Notes: generated by a model from the letters alone, not told the origin. Shown: positions 46,476-55,047, counted from the first letter of the stretch. The stretch: 64,000 nt of DNA from Chitinophaga sp. YR627 (GCF_900114995.1 NZ_FOUX01000004.1:1-64000); one strand, 5' to 3'. Numbers and translations: made by a program.

Positions 46476-46564
46476 AAGAAAAATTTAACCTTTTTTTAAG
46501 AGAGAGGAAAATTTACATATGTACACAGATATTTTTCAGTCACATATGAAGGAAAATTTAACAT
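46476..46564. promoter_or_regulatory. Three repeats of an AAGGAAAATTTAACAT-like motif
   Basis: AAGAAAAATTTAACC (46476-46490), AGGAAAATTTACATATG (46505-46521) and GAAGGAAAATTTAACAT (46548-46564) in the same direction. The two latter are accompanied by CATATG. They sit upstream of the susC/susD pair 2 transcript on the minus strand, where TTAAATTTTCC could also serve as promoter material. Possible regulator-binding repeats. Confidence 0.4.
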
Positions 46565-46585
46565 TGATATTTGTCTATTTTATCG

Positions 46586-48598
46586 CTAGAATAAGTGTTG
46601 AAATTGACATTGTAATAGGCTTTTCCTGTTTCCTTTCACTTCATCCCATCCATTGCCGATACTACTCAATTGCCCATATATAGTTAATTCATATCTGAGC
46701 CAGAAAGTAAGTCCGGCAGCCGTTTTCCACCTGATCCGCGCCTGTAACTGATGCCCCTCTCCGGTTAAGCGTGACAACGCATATTCATATAATATACCGG
46801 AGGTAATGGTGTATAAACTTGTGTTGCTTCCATCTGTCATGAAGCGGGTATAGCGTATATATAATTGTAAAGGCCGTTGCGCGCATTGATACAACATTTC
46901 ATAGAACAATAAGAAGCCTTGTTGCGTACTTTCTTCTTTTACATAACGGCTTAATTCAACCCTGCTTTTCATTGTAAGATTTTCCATTGCCAGTATACGT
47001 GATTGTATACGCCAGCTTTTCTTTTTCACTGTTACCAGCGGAGGTAAAAAGAAGTCAGTGGCATCACCGTTTTCCTGTTTGATCAGATAGCTATATCGCA
47101 CAAAAAGTTCTGTCTGTTTATCAGGTGTATAGGTCATAGCCATCAGCAGATCCCGGCCTCTCCCCCGTCCGGCGGTCCGGTACTGTAACCAGGGAAAAGT
47201 AAAATGATCTGCATAGGCATTCAGTTTCACATGTCCGCTAAGCTTTATGCTGATACCCGTGTAAATACCTTTTTCGTTAACGGGTTTATAAAATTCTCCC
47301 CAGGCATCTGCATAAAACGCATGATATGCTCTGTCATAATTACGATACAGTAATACAAGATCCACATGACTGGTAGCAGTGAGTAATAAGCCATTTATCA
47401 ATGCCGTCTTACCGTTATTACTCATCGCTGCTTCTCCGAAAAAATGCATATTCTTCCAGGTGATCTCATAATCTGTACTAAAGCCTGTAAGTTGCTTCCC
47501 TTCAAAGCCAAATAACTGATACGGCGCATGTCCTTTTTGTATCGGTGCAGACAAATGATGCTGTATAAAATTAATTCCCAGTTTCCGGTTATTCTCTTCT
47601 ATGGTTACATTGGCTCCCACAGTCAATTGCGCAAGCGAGCCTTTTCTGGCGGCTTCCGTCTCTGTACGATGATAACCACTATTCGCAGCAATACTGCCAT
47701 CCGGTAAGCGATGGGATATAAATGTTGTCGCCTGCCATTTTCCTTTTCCTACAGTCATACCAGCTCCTCTGAAAAAGTTAGACTCCCCTGCCGAAGCATA
47801 CGGTTTCAGCAGTTCTCCTTCTCTTTTTACCTGCATCACCGTAGCGCCTTTACCAAATGCCAGGGATTGCCAGTTCAGTAGTCCCTGCCCCATATTCACC
47901 GTAAAATCTCCCAGTGCCAGTGACTTTATCCACTTATACTGTCTTATGAACAAATGCACACTATAGAAATCAAATCCGCTGCGTTGCGTACCTTTAAAAA
48001 ATGCTTCACCTGCATCCTTTTCCATTACAGCCCCCCAGCTGATATAATGCGTAAGATTATACCGGTATCGCAACAGTAATTTATCCGGACTACCCAGGTA
48101 ATGAGCGACCGTTGTATCTGTAGATACATAGCCCCTGCTTTTCTCCAGCTGCCGGCCATATCTGCATAGCAATGTATGTTCTCCTTTTTTCACATAATCT
48201 CTCCAACTGTAATGCGGTTCCAGATCTTTGCCTACCTGTACATAAGGCAATAATCTGCTGATCAACTGCATATCAAAACCAGGTATCGCCTGTAATTCAT
48301 AGATGCTGAGCAGATCGCCCAGCTGCTGCCGGTATCTCAACAATTGTTGTATCTGCATTACAGACAGTATATGCAGTGATTTCAATAAAGCAACACTATT
48401 TGTATTCAGATTTATTTTATGCCGTATATAGGCCTGTAATTGCTGCCAGTGCATATCATCTTCCGGTACCTGATCGGTATGTGCTGTGTAATCTTCCAGC
48501 TGACTTTCTTCAGCGGCAGTTAATTCAGGGAGTGTTTGTGAATAAGTGTAGATATGTATGAACAGCGGCATAATACACGCTAAGATTTTCAATGTCAT
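46586..48598 (-). CDS. Helix-hairpin-helix plus outer-membrane beta-barrel protein
   Basis: 670 residues. Signal peptide (to about 20, MTLKILACIMPLFIHIYTYS). Residues about 60-120 (INLNTNSVALLKSLHILSVM, then YELQAIPGFDMQLISRLLPY) are two ComEA-like HhH units. The remaining 550 residues are alternating beta-strands ending LLQCQFQHLF with terminal Phe, as in outer-membrane barrels. HhH modules usually bind DNA or act in protein contacts, so a periplasmic HhH on a barrel might take part in DNA uptake or secretion; I would not assign a function. The next gene upstream codes for another envelope protein. Confidence 0.75.
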   Translation of the reverse strand: MTLKILACIMPLFIHIYTYSQTLPELTAAEESQLEDYTAHTDQVPEDDMHWQQLQAYIRHKINLNTNSVALLKSLHILSVMQIQQLLRYRQQLGDLLSIYELQAIPGFDMQLISRLLPYVQVGKDLEPHYSWRDYVKKGEHTLLCRYGRQLEKSRGYVSTDTTVAHYLGSPDKLLLRYRYNLTHYISWGAVMEKDAGEAFFKGTQRSGFDFYSVHLFIRQYKWIKSLALGDFTVNMGQGLLNWQSLAFGKGATVMQVKREGELLKPYASAGESNFFRGAGMTVGKGKWQATTFISHRLPDGSIAANSGYHRTETEAARKGSLAQLTVGANVTIEENNRKLGINFIQHHLSAPIQKGHAPYQLFGFEGKQLTGFSTDYEITWKNMHFFGEAAMSNNGKTALINGLLLTATSHVDLVLLYRNYDRAYHAFYADAWGEFYKPVNEKGIYTGISIKLSGHVKLNAYADHFTFPWLQYRTAGRGRGRDLLMAMTYTPDKQTELFVRYSYLIKQENGDATDFFLPPLVTVKKKSWRIQSRILAMENLTMKSRVELSRYVKEESTQQGFLLFYEMLYQCAQRPLQLYIRYTRFMTDGSNTSLYTITSGILYEYALSRLTGEGHQLQARIRWKTAAGLTFWLRYELTIYGQLSSIGNGWDEVKGNRKSLLQCQFQHLF

Positions 48599-48704
48599 AT
48601 GGTGGTGTATTTAACAATGTTGTGAATAAGATATGCATCCGGCTTAGTTGCAGATAATGCTAACAACAACACAAATATTGACGTATGTGTGCATGACCCT
48701 CTAA

Positions 48705-48803
48705 CTAACTTTCTTCAGCGGAAGTTAATTCTGGAAGTATTTGTGAATAAGTGTGAATATGTATGAACAGCGCGATAATAAACGATAAGGCCTTCAAGGT
48801 TAT
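48705..48803 (-). pseudogene. Relic of the N-terminus of an HhH/barrel paralogue
   Basis: Minus-strand reading gives ITLKALSFIIALFIHIHTYS then QILPELTSAEES and a stop, matching the first 32 residues of the gene at 46586-48598. The start codon is ATA instead of ATG and the stop follows at 48705. DNA similarity extends beyond the coding part: 48501-48680 resembles 48706-48870 (shared stretches include TTTGTGAATAAGTGT and ACAACAACACAAATA). A decayed tandem duplication. Confidence 0.75.
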
Positions 48804-49058
48804 ATCGAAGTATATTCAACAATGGTGTAAATAAGATTTCAACTAATGCAGACAACAACACAAATACTTCTACCATTCAACATGATGCTAACAACATATA
48901 CACGTCATCAGCATCACGTTGACTAATATTTAAAGCACATAGCTATATCAACAGTCTCTTCCCGAAACTGCAATTACTCACAGGCATCGCACACAGCCAT
49001 GCTGTACAATCCTTCCTGTTACCTGCAACAAACTAAATGATCAACTGATGGAAGCCTG
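48804..49058. other. Intergenic region without a supported gene
   Basis: Apart from the end of the decayed duplication (to about 48870) I see no ORF, hairpin or repeat that I can support. Confidence 0.5.
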
Positions 49059-49871
49059 CTACTTCTTCAACGCCCATACAACAGCCGCCGAAGGCGTTAT
49101 CCCCAGTTGCGGATGATAATTTGCAGCAAGTAATACAAACAACTGCTGTAAGGTAAATCCTATCGCTGCTATGTTTAATTGCGGATCAGTACATATACCC
49201 AATTGCAACGACAATGTTTTAAGCATACGATATTCACACATCACTTTCGTCAGCAGCGCTGTCGCGGTTTCCCTGACCACGGCTGCACTCAACAGAAATG
49301 CCGCTGAAACTTCGTATCCGATACCTGCGCTATATATCGCGGGTATTACTTCATTATCCAGGCGTCGTAAGGTATTCCCTGTCGGATTAAACGCATGCAT
49401 TCCGACATGTAATGCCGGTGTAAGATGGATCAGACAACCTAATTCTCCTACAATAGTCCCCGCGCTAAAATACCCTGGTATTGTTTTCGAGAGGTAGTCC
49501 AGCTGCATACCTACACTACAACGTTCTCCCAGTTGCCTGCCATAGGCAAATCCAACAGACTGCTGGCGAAAACGGGAGAACCCGCTTTGTGCAAGATGCA
49601 GTCCAAATCCGCCCTTACTGACCGGCAATGCGATCATGACATGATGTTGCTGGATAGCGGACAACATAAAGCGTCTTTCTGTGCGTACGCCTGCTGTTAT
49701 AACAGGGATATACGCCAGTGCTGCCTGATTCTGTAATGTTGTTAATAACTGGTGATAATTACGGCTGTAAGCGCCGGCTAAAGGCTGTTTATCGACAGAC
49801 AGCCAGACTAATTGTGCACAGATGACAGCAGAGCACAATGTGCAAACAATGGTAGCAATGATCTTTTTCAT
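49059..49871 (-). CDS. PorP/SprF-like outer-membrane barrel protein
   Basis: 270 residues from ATG 49871 (MKKIIATIVCTLCSAVICAQ, signal peptide). The mature part alternates hydrophobic strands and turns (GGFGLHLAQSGFSRFRQQSV, GMQLDYLSKTIPGYFSAGT), resembling PorP/SprF or PorV-type Bacteroidota barrels. On the same strand as the HhH/barrel gene, separated by the relic region; the two may be functionally linked. Low similarity, so the family name is tentative. Confidence 0.6.
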   Translation of the reverse strand: MKKIIATIVCTLCSAVICAQLVWLSVDKQPLAGAYSRNYHQLLTTLQNQAALAYIPVITAGVRTERRFMLSAIQQHHVMIALPVSKGGFGLHLAQSGFSRFRQQSVGFAYGRQLGERCSVGMQLDYLSKTIPGYFSAGTIVGELGCLIHLTPALHVGMHAFNPTGNTLRRLDNEVIPAIYSAGIGYEVSAAFLLSAAVVRETATALLTKVMCEYRMLKTLSLQLGICTDPQLNIAAIGFTLQQLFVLLAANYHPQLGITPSAAVVWALKK

Positions 49872-49951
49872 TTGCATTTAATGGTAGTGGATTAGTTGGT
49901 TTTTCAAAAAAAAGTCGTGGTACGGAAGGTCAACATGCTAACAAACAAAAA

Positions 49952-49973
49952 TCTCCTCACTTGCGTGAGGAGA
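49952..49973 (-). terminator. Terminator of the deoxynucleoside kinase gene
   Basis: TCTCCTCAC, TTGC loop, GTGAGGAGA. The minus strand continues TTTTTTGTTTG. Lies 49 nt after the kinase stop. Confidence 0.9.
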
Positions 49974-50021
49974 CAATATTAGGAAAATAAATCTTTACTA
50001 AAAAAAATCAGATCAGATTGA

Positions 50022-50657
50022 TCAGAACAATCCGTGTAACTGAGAATCTATTTTTGAAATGATCTCACCAAGATCTTCTTCGCTTTCAGGGAATTTATTT
50101 TTATCGATATCAATGATCAGTAAAGGACCTTCCGCGTATTTTTCAATCCAGTTATTGTAAAACTCATTCAGTCTTTTCAGATAATCGAGACGGATATTTT
50201 CTTCATATTCCCTTCCTCTTTTCTGTATCTGTGCTACCAGTGTTGGTACGGATGCACGCAGATAGATCAGCAGGTCCGGCGGTTTCACCATTGACTTTAC
50301 TGTTTCGAAGAAACTGAAGTAGTTGTCAAAATCCCGCTTTGTCATCAGGCCCATTTCATACAGGTTCGGCGCAAAGATGTGCGCATCTTCATATATGGTA
50401 CGGTCCTGTATCACGATCTGATTGCCTTTTTCTATTTCCAGCAATTGTCTCAGACGGCCGTGCAGGAAGTAGATCTGCAGATTGAATGACCAGCGGGGCA
50501 TATCCTCGTAAAAGTCGTTCAGATATGGATTGTGTTCAACATCTTCGAACTGGGGAGCCCATTTATAGTGTCGTGCAAGCAGTTCAGTAAGTGTGGTTTT
50601 TCCTGCGCCAATATTACCGGCGATAGCTATATGTTTGATCTTGTTTTGTTTTGTCAT
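50022..50657 (-). CDS. Deoxynucleoside kinase
   Basis: 211 residues. P-loop GNIGAGKTT (about 14-22), catalytic FEDVEHNPYL, the DRT motif in IQDRTIYEDAH, and lid Arg residues in QKRGREYEENI. Phosphorylates deoxynucleosides for salvage (dGK/dAK type by similarity; exact base not resolvable). Single gene with its own terminator. Confidence 0.9.
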   Translation of the reverse strand: MTKQNKIKHIAIAGNIGAGKTTLTELLARHYKWAPQFEDVEHNPYLNDFYEDMPRWSFNLQIYFLHGRLRQLLEIEKGNQIVIQDRTIYEDAHIFAPNLYEMGLMTKRDFDNYFSFFETVKSMVKPPDLLIYLRASVPTLVAQIQKRGREYEENIRLDYLKRLNEFYNNWIEKYAEGPLLIIDIDKNKFPESEEDLGEIISKIDSQLHGLF

Positions 50658-50793
50658 GATGAATCAGGGGTCACTAATCATTTCGTTTGCAGCCTGTTAG
50701 TGGCAACAAGCGATCAGTTGACGATCTAAAATTTACAAATTATTTGATTATCAATTGAAAAAACTTGCTGCCATTAAAGGAAACAAATCCTTA

Positions 50794-51798
50794 CTAATAG
50801 TAGTGAATACCTATGAGTTTTCTCGCTTGTTGCAAAGTCTGTGCCGCACTTTCCCTTGCTTTTTCTGCACCTTCTTTCATAATACGGTTCAGATAAGTCT
50901 GGTCATTCTGCAATGCGATTGCTTTTTCCCTGATAGGTGCAATGAAATTCACCATATCATCACCCAGTTGCTTTTTCATATCACCATAACGGATAGACTG
51001 GTTGTTATACGTATCCCTGAAATGTTTGATCACTTCAGGAGTAGATACCTGTTCCATCAGCAGGAACAGATTTGCAATGCTATCCGACATAGGCGCACCC
51101 GGTTCTAATGGTCCGCTGTCTGTTTTTGCCTTACTCAGTTTCTTGCGGATCAGTTCATCACTGTCAGACAGGTACAGGGTAGCCATCTGATTCTCGCTCT
51201 TACTCATCTTTCCTTCGCCATCGAGACTCGGTATTTTCACGAGGTTATCCCCGAAATTGAATGCTACCGGCTCCGGAAACAGATCGCCATAACGGCTGTT
51301 AAAACGCTGTGCGAAGTGACAAGCCATTTCCAGGTGCTGTTCCTGGTCTTTACCTACCGGTACTTTTACCGCACGGTGGATCAGGATATCTGCACTCATG
51401 AGTACAGGATAAGTCAGCAGCCCTGCGTTTACGTTCTCAGGTTGCTGACGTACTTTATCTTTAAAAGTCGGTACTCGTTCAAGCTCTCCCTTGTATGCCA
51501 GCATATTCAGCAACAGGTACAGTTCAGCGATCTCCGGTATGTCACTTTGTGCATACAGTGCCACTTTTTCAGGATCAAGACCAGAAGCAATATTTTCTGC
51601 CAGCACCCGGAATACGTTGGAGCGCAGGTCTTTAGGATCAGGATGTGTCGTGAGAGAATGCCAGTCAGCTACAAAAAAATAACAGTTAAAAGTTTCCTGC
51701 ATCCTGATGTAGTTACGGATAGCTCCGAAATAATTGCCTAGATGTAAATAACCGGTAGAGCGAATTCCGCTTACCACTATTTCTTTTGATGTAGCCAT
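50794..51798 (-). CDS. trpS: Tryptophanyl-tRNA synthetase
   Basis: 334 residues from ATG 51798 (MATSKEIVVSGIRSTG); four upstream codons are unlikely. Class I synthetase: the HIGH counterpart is TGYLHLGNYFGA, and GEGKMSKSENQ supplies KMSKS. The TWHTLT-like ADWHSLTTH marks the tryptophan-specific branch. No T-box or leader peptide is evident upstream. Confidence 0.97.
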   Translation of the reverse strand: MATSKEIVVSGIRSTGYLHLGNYFGAIRNYIRMQETFNCYFFVADWHSLTTHPDPKDLRSNVFRVLAENIASGLDPEKVALYAQSDIPEIAELYLLLNMLAYKGELERVPTFKDKVRQQPENVNAGLLTYPVLMSADILIHRAVKVPVGKDQEQHLEMACHFAQRFNSRYGDLFPEPVAFNFGDNLVKIPSLDGEGKMSKSENQMATLYLSDSDELIRKKLSKAKTDSGPLEPGAPMSDSIANLFLLMEQVSTPEVIKHFRDTYNNQSIRYGDMKKQLGDDMVNFIAPIREKAIALQNDQTYLNRIMKEGAEKARESAAQTLQQARKLIGIHYY

Positions 51799-51906
51799 AA
51801 TGGGGTGCAAAATAAGGAATTTGCCAATTATGGACTATCGACTATTTAAGGTAACTTTAACGCGGACCCTGTCCGATAATTATTATTTTTTCATTTAATT
51901 TGATTT

Positions 51907-52197
51907 ATGGAAGTGAATGAGACGCTGGTACAACAACTGGCAGACCTGGCAAGGCTTGAGTTCAGCGAACAGGAAAAGACTGAAATTAAGGGAGATCTGC
52001 AACGTATGATCACCTTCGTAGAAAAACTGAACGAGCTGGATACCACTAACGTAAAACCATTATTACACATGACAGCAGACAGGAACGTGCTGAGAGATGA
52101 CGTGGTAGTTCCTTCCATAACCCGGGAAGAAGGCTTACAGAATGCGCCTGCTGCGAACGATCAGTACTTCAAAGTACCGAAAGTTATCAAGAAGTAG
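51907..52197 (+). CDS. gatC: Asp-tRNA(Asn)/Glu-tRNA(Gln) amidotransferase subunit C
   Basis: 96 residues, normal GatC length: VNETLVQQLADLARLEFSEQ at the N-terminus and the C-terminal LRDDVVVPSITREEGLQNAP segment. Stabilises the GatA/GatB amidotransferase that makes Gln-tRNA or Asn-tRNA; gatA and gatB are not in the window. The ABC ATPase gene follows after 25 nt. Confidence 0.95.
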   Translation: MEVNETLVQQLADLARLEFSEQEKTEIKGDLQRMITFVEKLNELDTTNVKPLLHMTADRNVLRDDVVVPSITREEGLQNAPAANDQYFKVPKVIKK

Positions 52198-52222
52198 AAT
52201 CAACTTTCAACGCTATAAATCT

Positions 52223-52945
52223 ATGCACCCAAGTTCCGTCATCCATTTAGAACACATCCGTAAGAGCTATTTCATTGGAAAAAATGAACTGCCTGTACTG
52301 AAAGGAATCAATCTGGACATTTTAAAAAATGAGTACGTAGCGCTGATGGGACCTTCCGGTTCCGGCAAATCCACGCTGATGAACATGCTCGGCTGTCTTG
52401 ACAGTCCGACCAGTGGAAAATATGTCCTGAGCGGTCACGATGTGAGCCAGATGGAAGACGATGCGCTGGCAAGGGTGCGTAATAAAGAAATTGGCTTTGT
52501 ATTCCAGCAGTTTAACCTGATGCCGCGTCTCAGCGCACTGGAAAATGTGGCAGTACCGCTGATCTATGCCGGTATCAACAAAAAAGACCGGGAAGACAAA
52601 GCCCGCTTTATGCTGGAAAAAGTCGGTCTTGGACAACGTTACAAACACAGACCCAATGAGTTATCCGGTGGTCAGTGTCAGCGTGTGGCCATCGCCCGCG
52701 CCCTGGTGAATGATCCTTCCCTGATCCTCGCCGATGAACCTACGGGTAACCTCGATACCAAAACCTCCATCGAAATCATGGATATCTTCGGTAGTATCCA
52801 CGCCTCCGGTAATACGGTCGTGCTGGTCACCCACGAAGAAGATATCGCCGCACACGCCCGCCGTGTCGTTCGTCTGCGTGACGGATTGATCGAATCTGAC
52901 AGACTGAATGCGGAAATACTCGCAGAAGCGGCAGTGAAATCATAA
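52223..52945 (+). CDS. ABC transporter ATP-binding protein (MacB/LolD-like)
   Basis: 240 residues from ATG 52223 (MHPSSVIHLEHIRKSYF); the frame is open to 52142 but that part overlaps gatC. Walker A GPSGSGKST, signature LSGGQCQRVAIARA, Walker B LILADEPTGNLD, and VTHEEDIA. Sequence type of ATPases that drive FtsX-like permeases of macrolide or lipoprotein transport. No permease gene is adjacent, so the partner is encoded elsewhere. Confidence 0.9.
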   Translation: MHPSSVIHLEHIRKSYFIGKNELPVLKGINLDILKNEYVALMGPSGSGKSTLMNMLGCLDSPTSGKYVLSGHDVSQMEDDALARVRNKEIGFVFQQFNLMPRLSALENVAVPLIYAGINKKDREDKARFMLEKVGLGQRYKHRPNELSGGQCQRVAIARALVNDPSLILADEPTGNLDTKTSIEIMDIFGSIHASGNTVVLVTHEEDIAAHARRVVRLRDGLIESDRLNAEILAEAAVKS

Positions 52946-53071
52946 AAATTAAGAATTAGCAATTAAGAATTAAGAATTGGTTAGCCCATAGGCAGAAATT
53001 AATGCTTATGGTTGGGCAATTAACCCGGGAAATTCTTAATTTTTAATTCTTAACTGTTAATTTCTAACTCT
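52946..53071. repeat. AT-rich inverted-repeat element B
   Basis: Left arm with ATTAAGAATT repeated three times (52947-52978) and right arm with AATTCTTAA repeats (53030-53070) enclose a centre that itself folds (GCCCATA...TATGGTTGGGC). Same type as 8510-8665. Fills the gap between two co-directional genes; no T-run, so it may be a mobile or structural element rather than a terminator. Confidence 0.65.
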
Positions 53072-53076
53072 TCCTC

Positions 53077-53640
53077 ATGTCTTTCAAGATCTACACCAAA
53101 ACGGGTGACAAGGGCAAAACAGCCCTGATCGGTGGCACCAAAGTACCTAAAAGCGAGCTTCGCATCGATGCCTACGGCACCGTAGACGAGCTCAATTCAT
53201 ATATCGGACTGGTCAGTGATTACCTGACGGCTTATCCTGATACGATCAGCCTCTTAAGAGAAATACAGGACCGGCTGTTCACGATCGGGGCGTCCCTGGC
53301 CTGCGATCCCGATAAGGATACGAAAATGCGGATCCCTGACCTGCATGCCGGAGATATTACTTTGCTGGAAGACAGCATTGACAAAATGAACGAAGTATTA
53401 CCGGAAATGAAGTCATTCATTATTCCTGGTGGCCACGTAGCTGTGTCTACCTGTCATGTGGCCCGTTGTGTGTGCAGAAGGGCGGAACGCCTTTGTGTAG
53501 GGTTGCAGGAACAGCAGCAGTTCATAGAACCGCTGGTGCTGCAATATATCAACCGCCTGAGCGATTATCTCTTTGTATTGGCCCGTTGGGTAGGTCATAG
53601 CTTCCAGGTGGCAGAAATCCCCTGGAAACCCCGGGTTTAG
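53077..53640 (+). CDS. Cob(I)alamin adenosyltransferase, PduO type
   Basis: 187 residues. The ATP site KIYTKTGDKGKTALIGG at the N-terminus, AYGTVDELNSYIGL next, and the corrinoid-site Arg cluster in CHVARCVCRRAERL. Transfers the adenosyl group of ATP to cob(I)alamin to make coenzyme B12. Its stop overlaps that of the convergent lolD-like gene by four nucleotides. Confidence 0.95.
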   Translation: MSFKIYTKTGDKGKTALIGGTKVPKSELRIDAYGTVDELNSYIGLVSDYLTAYPDTISLLREIQDRLFTIGASLACDPDKDTKMRIPDLHAGDITLLEDSIDKMNEVLPEMKSFIIPGGHVAVSTCHVARCVCRRAERLCVGLQEQQQFIEPLVLQYINRLSDYLFVLARWVGHSFQVAEIPWKPRV

Positions 53641-54329
53641 GCCAGGTCTGTTTTCTGGGTCGCAGCTGCAGAGATCTCTCCAACTATTCCCCCGTCTTTC
53701 ATGACCAGTTGTCTGTCGCTCATTGGCGCCAGTTCTTCGTTGTGTGTCACAATGATGAAGGTCTGCTGGAATTTATCCCTTAATTCTATAAAGAGCTGGT
53801 GCAGTTCCCGGGCATTTTTAGAGTCCAGGTTACCGGTAGGTTCATCCGCCATGACAATGTCCGGCTGATTGATCAGTGCACGGGCTACGGCCACACGCTG
53901 CTGCTCTCCGCCTGACAACTGATTGGGCTTATGCTCCAGTCTGCCTGACAATCCCAGTGTTTCCAGCAGATAAACGGCTCTCTCCTTCACGGCAGCTTTC
54001 CGGGTACCGGCAATATAACCAGGTATACATACGTTTTCCAGGGCAGTAAACTCCGGTAAAAGGTGATGAAACTGGAAAATGAAGCCCATGTGCCTATTCC
54101 TGAAATCAGCCAAAGCATTGCCCTTTAAAAGGCTAAGATTGGTATCATTCAACCATACTTCTCCGGAAGTCGGTGTATCCAGCGTACCAAGTATATGCAA
54201 CAGGGTACTTTTTCCGGCGCCTGAAGATCCTACGATCGTAACGATCTCTCCTTTCGATACGGAAACACTTACACCTTTCAGCACGTGTAAGTTGGAATAA
54301 TTTTTGGTAAGATTGCGTGCGGTTAGCAT
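53637..54329 (-). CDS. LolD-like ABC transporter ATP-binding protein
   Basis: 230 residues from ATG 54329 (MLTARNLTKNYSNLHV); two upstream codons are optional. Walker A GSSGAGKSTLLH, signature LSGGEQQRVAVARA, Walker B DIVMADEPTGNLD. Same subfamily as LolD, which powers lipoprotein release from the inner membrane, and as FtsE/MacB. No LolC/E gene is nearby, so the role is probable but not certain. Confidence 0.88.
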   Translation of the reverse strand: MLTARNLTKNYSNLHVLKGVSVSVSKGEIVTIVGSSGAGKSTLLHILGTLDTPTSGEVWLNDTNLSLLKGNALADFRNRHMGFIFQFHHLLPEFTALENVCIPGYIAGTRKAAVKERAVYLLETLGLSGRLEHKPNQLSGGEQQRVAVARALINQPDIVMADEPTGNLDSKNARELHQLFIELRDKFQQTFIIVTHNEELAPMSDRQLVMKDGGIVGEISAAATQKTDLA

Positions 54330-54368
54330 ACTCAAAGAAAAGTAAAATAACCTTTAAAATAGTAATAG

Positions 54369-54398
54369 TTGTTTATTTCAAATTAAATAATACTTTTG
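54369..54398 (+). promoter_or_regulatory. Promoter of the DUF2795 gene
   Basis: TTG (54369-54371), a 19-nt spacer, then TACTTTTG (54391-54398), matching TAnnTTTG. About 31 nt before the ATG. The best full match to a Bacteroidota housekeeping promoter in the window. Confidence 0.75.
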
Positions 54399-54429
54399 CG
54401 AAAATTCAGAAAGTAAAAATTTCGATAAC

Positions 54430-54651
54430 ATGTACTGGACCTTAGAATTAGCTTCATACCTGGAGGATGCTCCATGGCCAGCTACGAAAGACGAATTGAT
54501 AGATTACGCCATCCGCTCCGGTGCACCGATTGAAGTGATTGAGAACTTGCAGGAACTGGAAGACGAAGGGGAAATTTATGAAGGCATAGAAGATATATGG
54601 TCTGATTATCCGTCGCAAGACGACTTTTTCTTCAACGAAGATGAGTATTAG
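54430..54651 (+). CDS. DUF2795 protein
   Basis: 73 residues, acidic. YLEDAPWPATKDELIDYAIR and EVIENLQELEDEGE are the DUF2795 signature; the tail is rich in Asp, Glu and Phe. Highly conserved small cytoplasmic protein of Bacteroidota with unknown function. Strong promoter and terminator suggest good expression. Confidence 0.93.
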   Translation: MYWTLELASYLEDAPWPATKDELIDYAIRSGAPIEVIENLQELEDEGEIYEGIEDIWSDYPSQDDFFFNEDEY

Positions 54652-54705
54652 ACGGAAGATTTTCCATTATTGTTGCCTCAGCAATTCGCCTATGCTTAAA
54701 AAACT

Positions 54706-54742
54706 TAGCCGTTCCTTCTAATCAAGGGGAGCGGCTTTTTTG
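54706..54742 (+). terminator. Terminator of the DUF2795 gene
   Basis: AGCCGTTCCTT pairs imperfectly with AAGGGGAGCGGCT and is followed by TTTTTTGT. Confidence 0.75.
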
Positions 54743-54951
54743 TACCCCGGTCAGCAAACCAACCCTGACCGGCGGGTACTGAGCCGGGTAAACCGGCGTA
54801 ATTTCAGATGCCTATACTTAAAAAAGATAGCCTGGTCTGATAAAGGGATGTTTTGTCCCTGTCCGTTCCCACCACATATATGATCTTTTCCTGATTCAGG
54901 CCGATGCCTGGTCATGCTTTATTATTGGCTTTAATGGTGTTCAGACTGTTT
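54743..54951. other. Intergenic spacer before palindrome copy 2
   Basis: No ORF. GC-rich patch (54745-54800) with several CCGG-type words; no promoter or repeat that I can support. Confidence 0.4.
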
Positions 54952-55047
54952 CAGACGCCGTTTAGATAATGCTTATCCTACGTTAATCTTACGTTCCTGA
55001 ACGTAGGATTAACGTAGGATAAGCATTATCTAAACGGCATCTGTATG
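54952..55047. repeat. Long palindromic element, copy 2
   Basis: Arms 54952-54997 and 54998-55043 pair over 46 bp with about four non-Watson-Crick positions. The 48-nt core (54974-55021), in reverse orientation, differs from copy 1 at a single base. The next 13 bp outward (54961-54973 with 55022-55034) differ completely from copy 1 but remain self-complementary. The end tag AAACGGCATCTGTATG (55032-55047) is the exact complement of copy 1's 196-211. No transposase gene is adjacent here. Confidence 0.88.

Noticed and set aside
52946..53071. Possible CRISPR array or tandem repeat
   Set aside because: Repeat units are short, AT-rich and arranged as inverted arms with no regular spacers.
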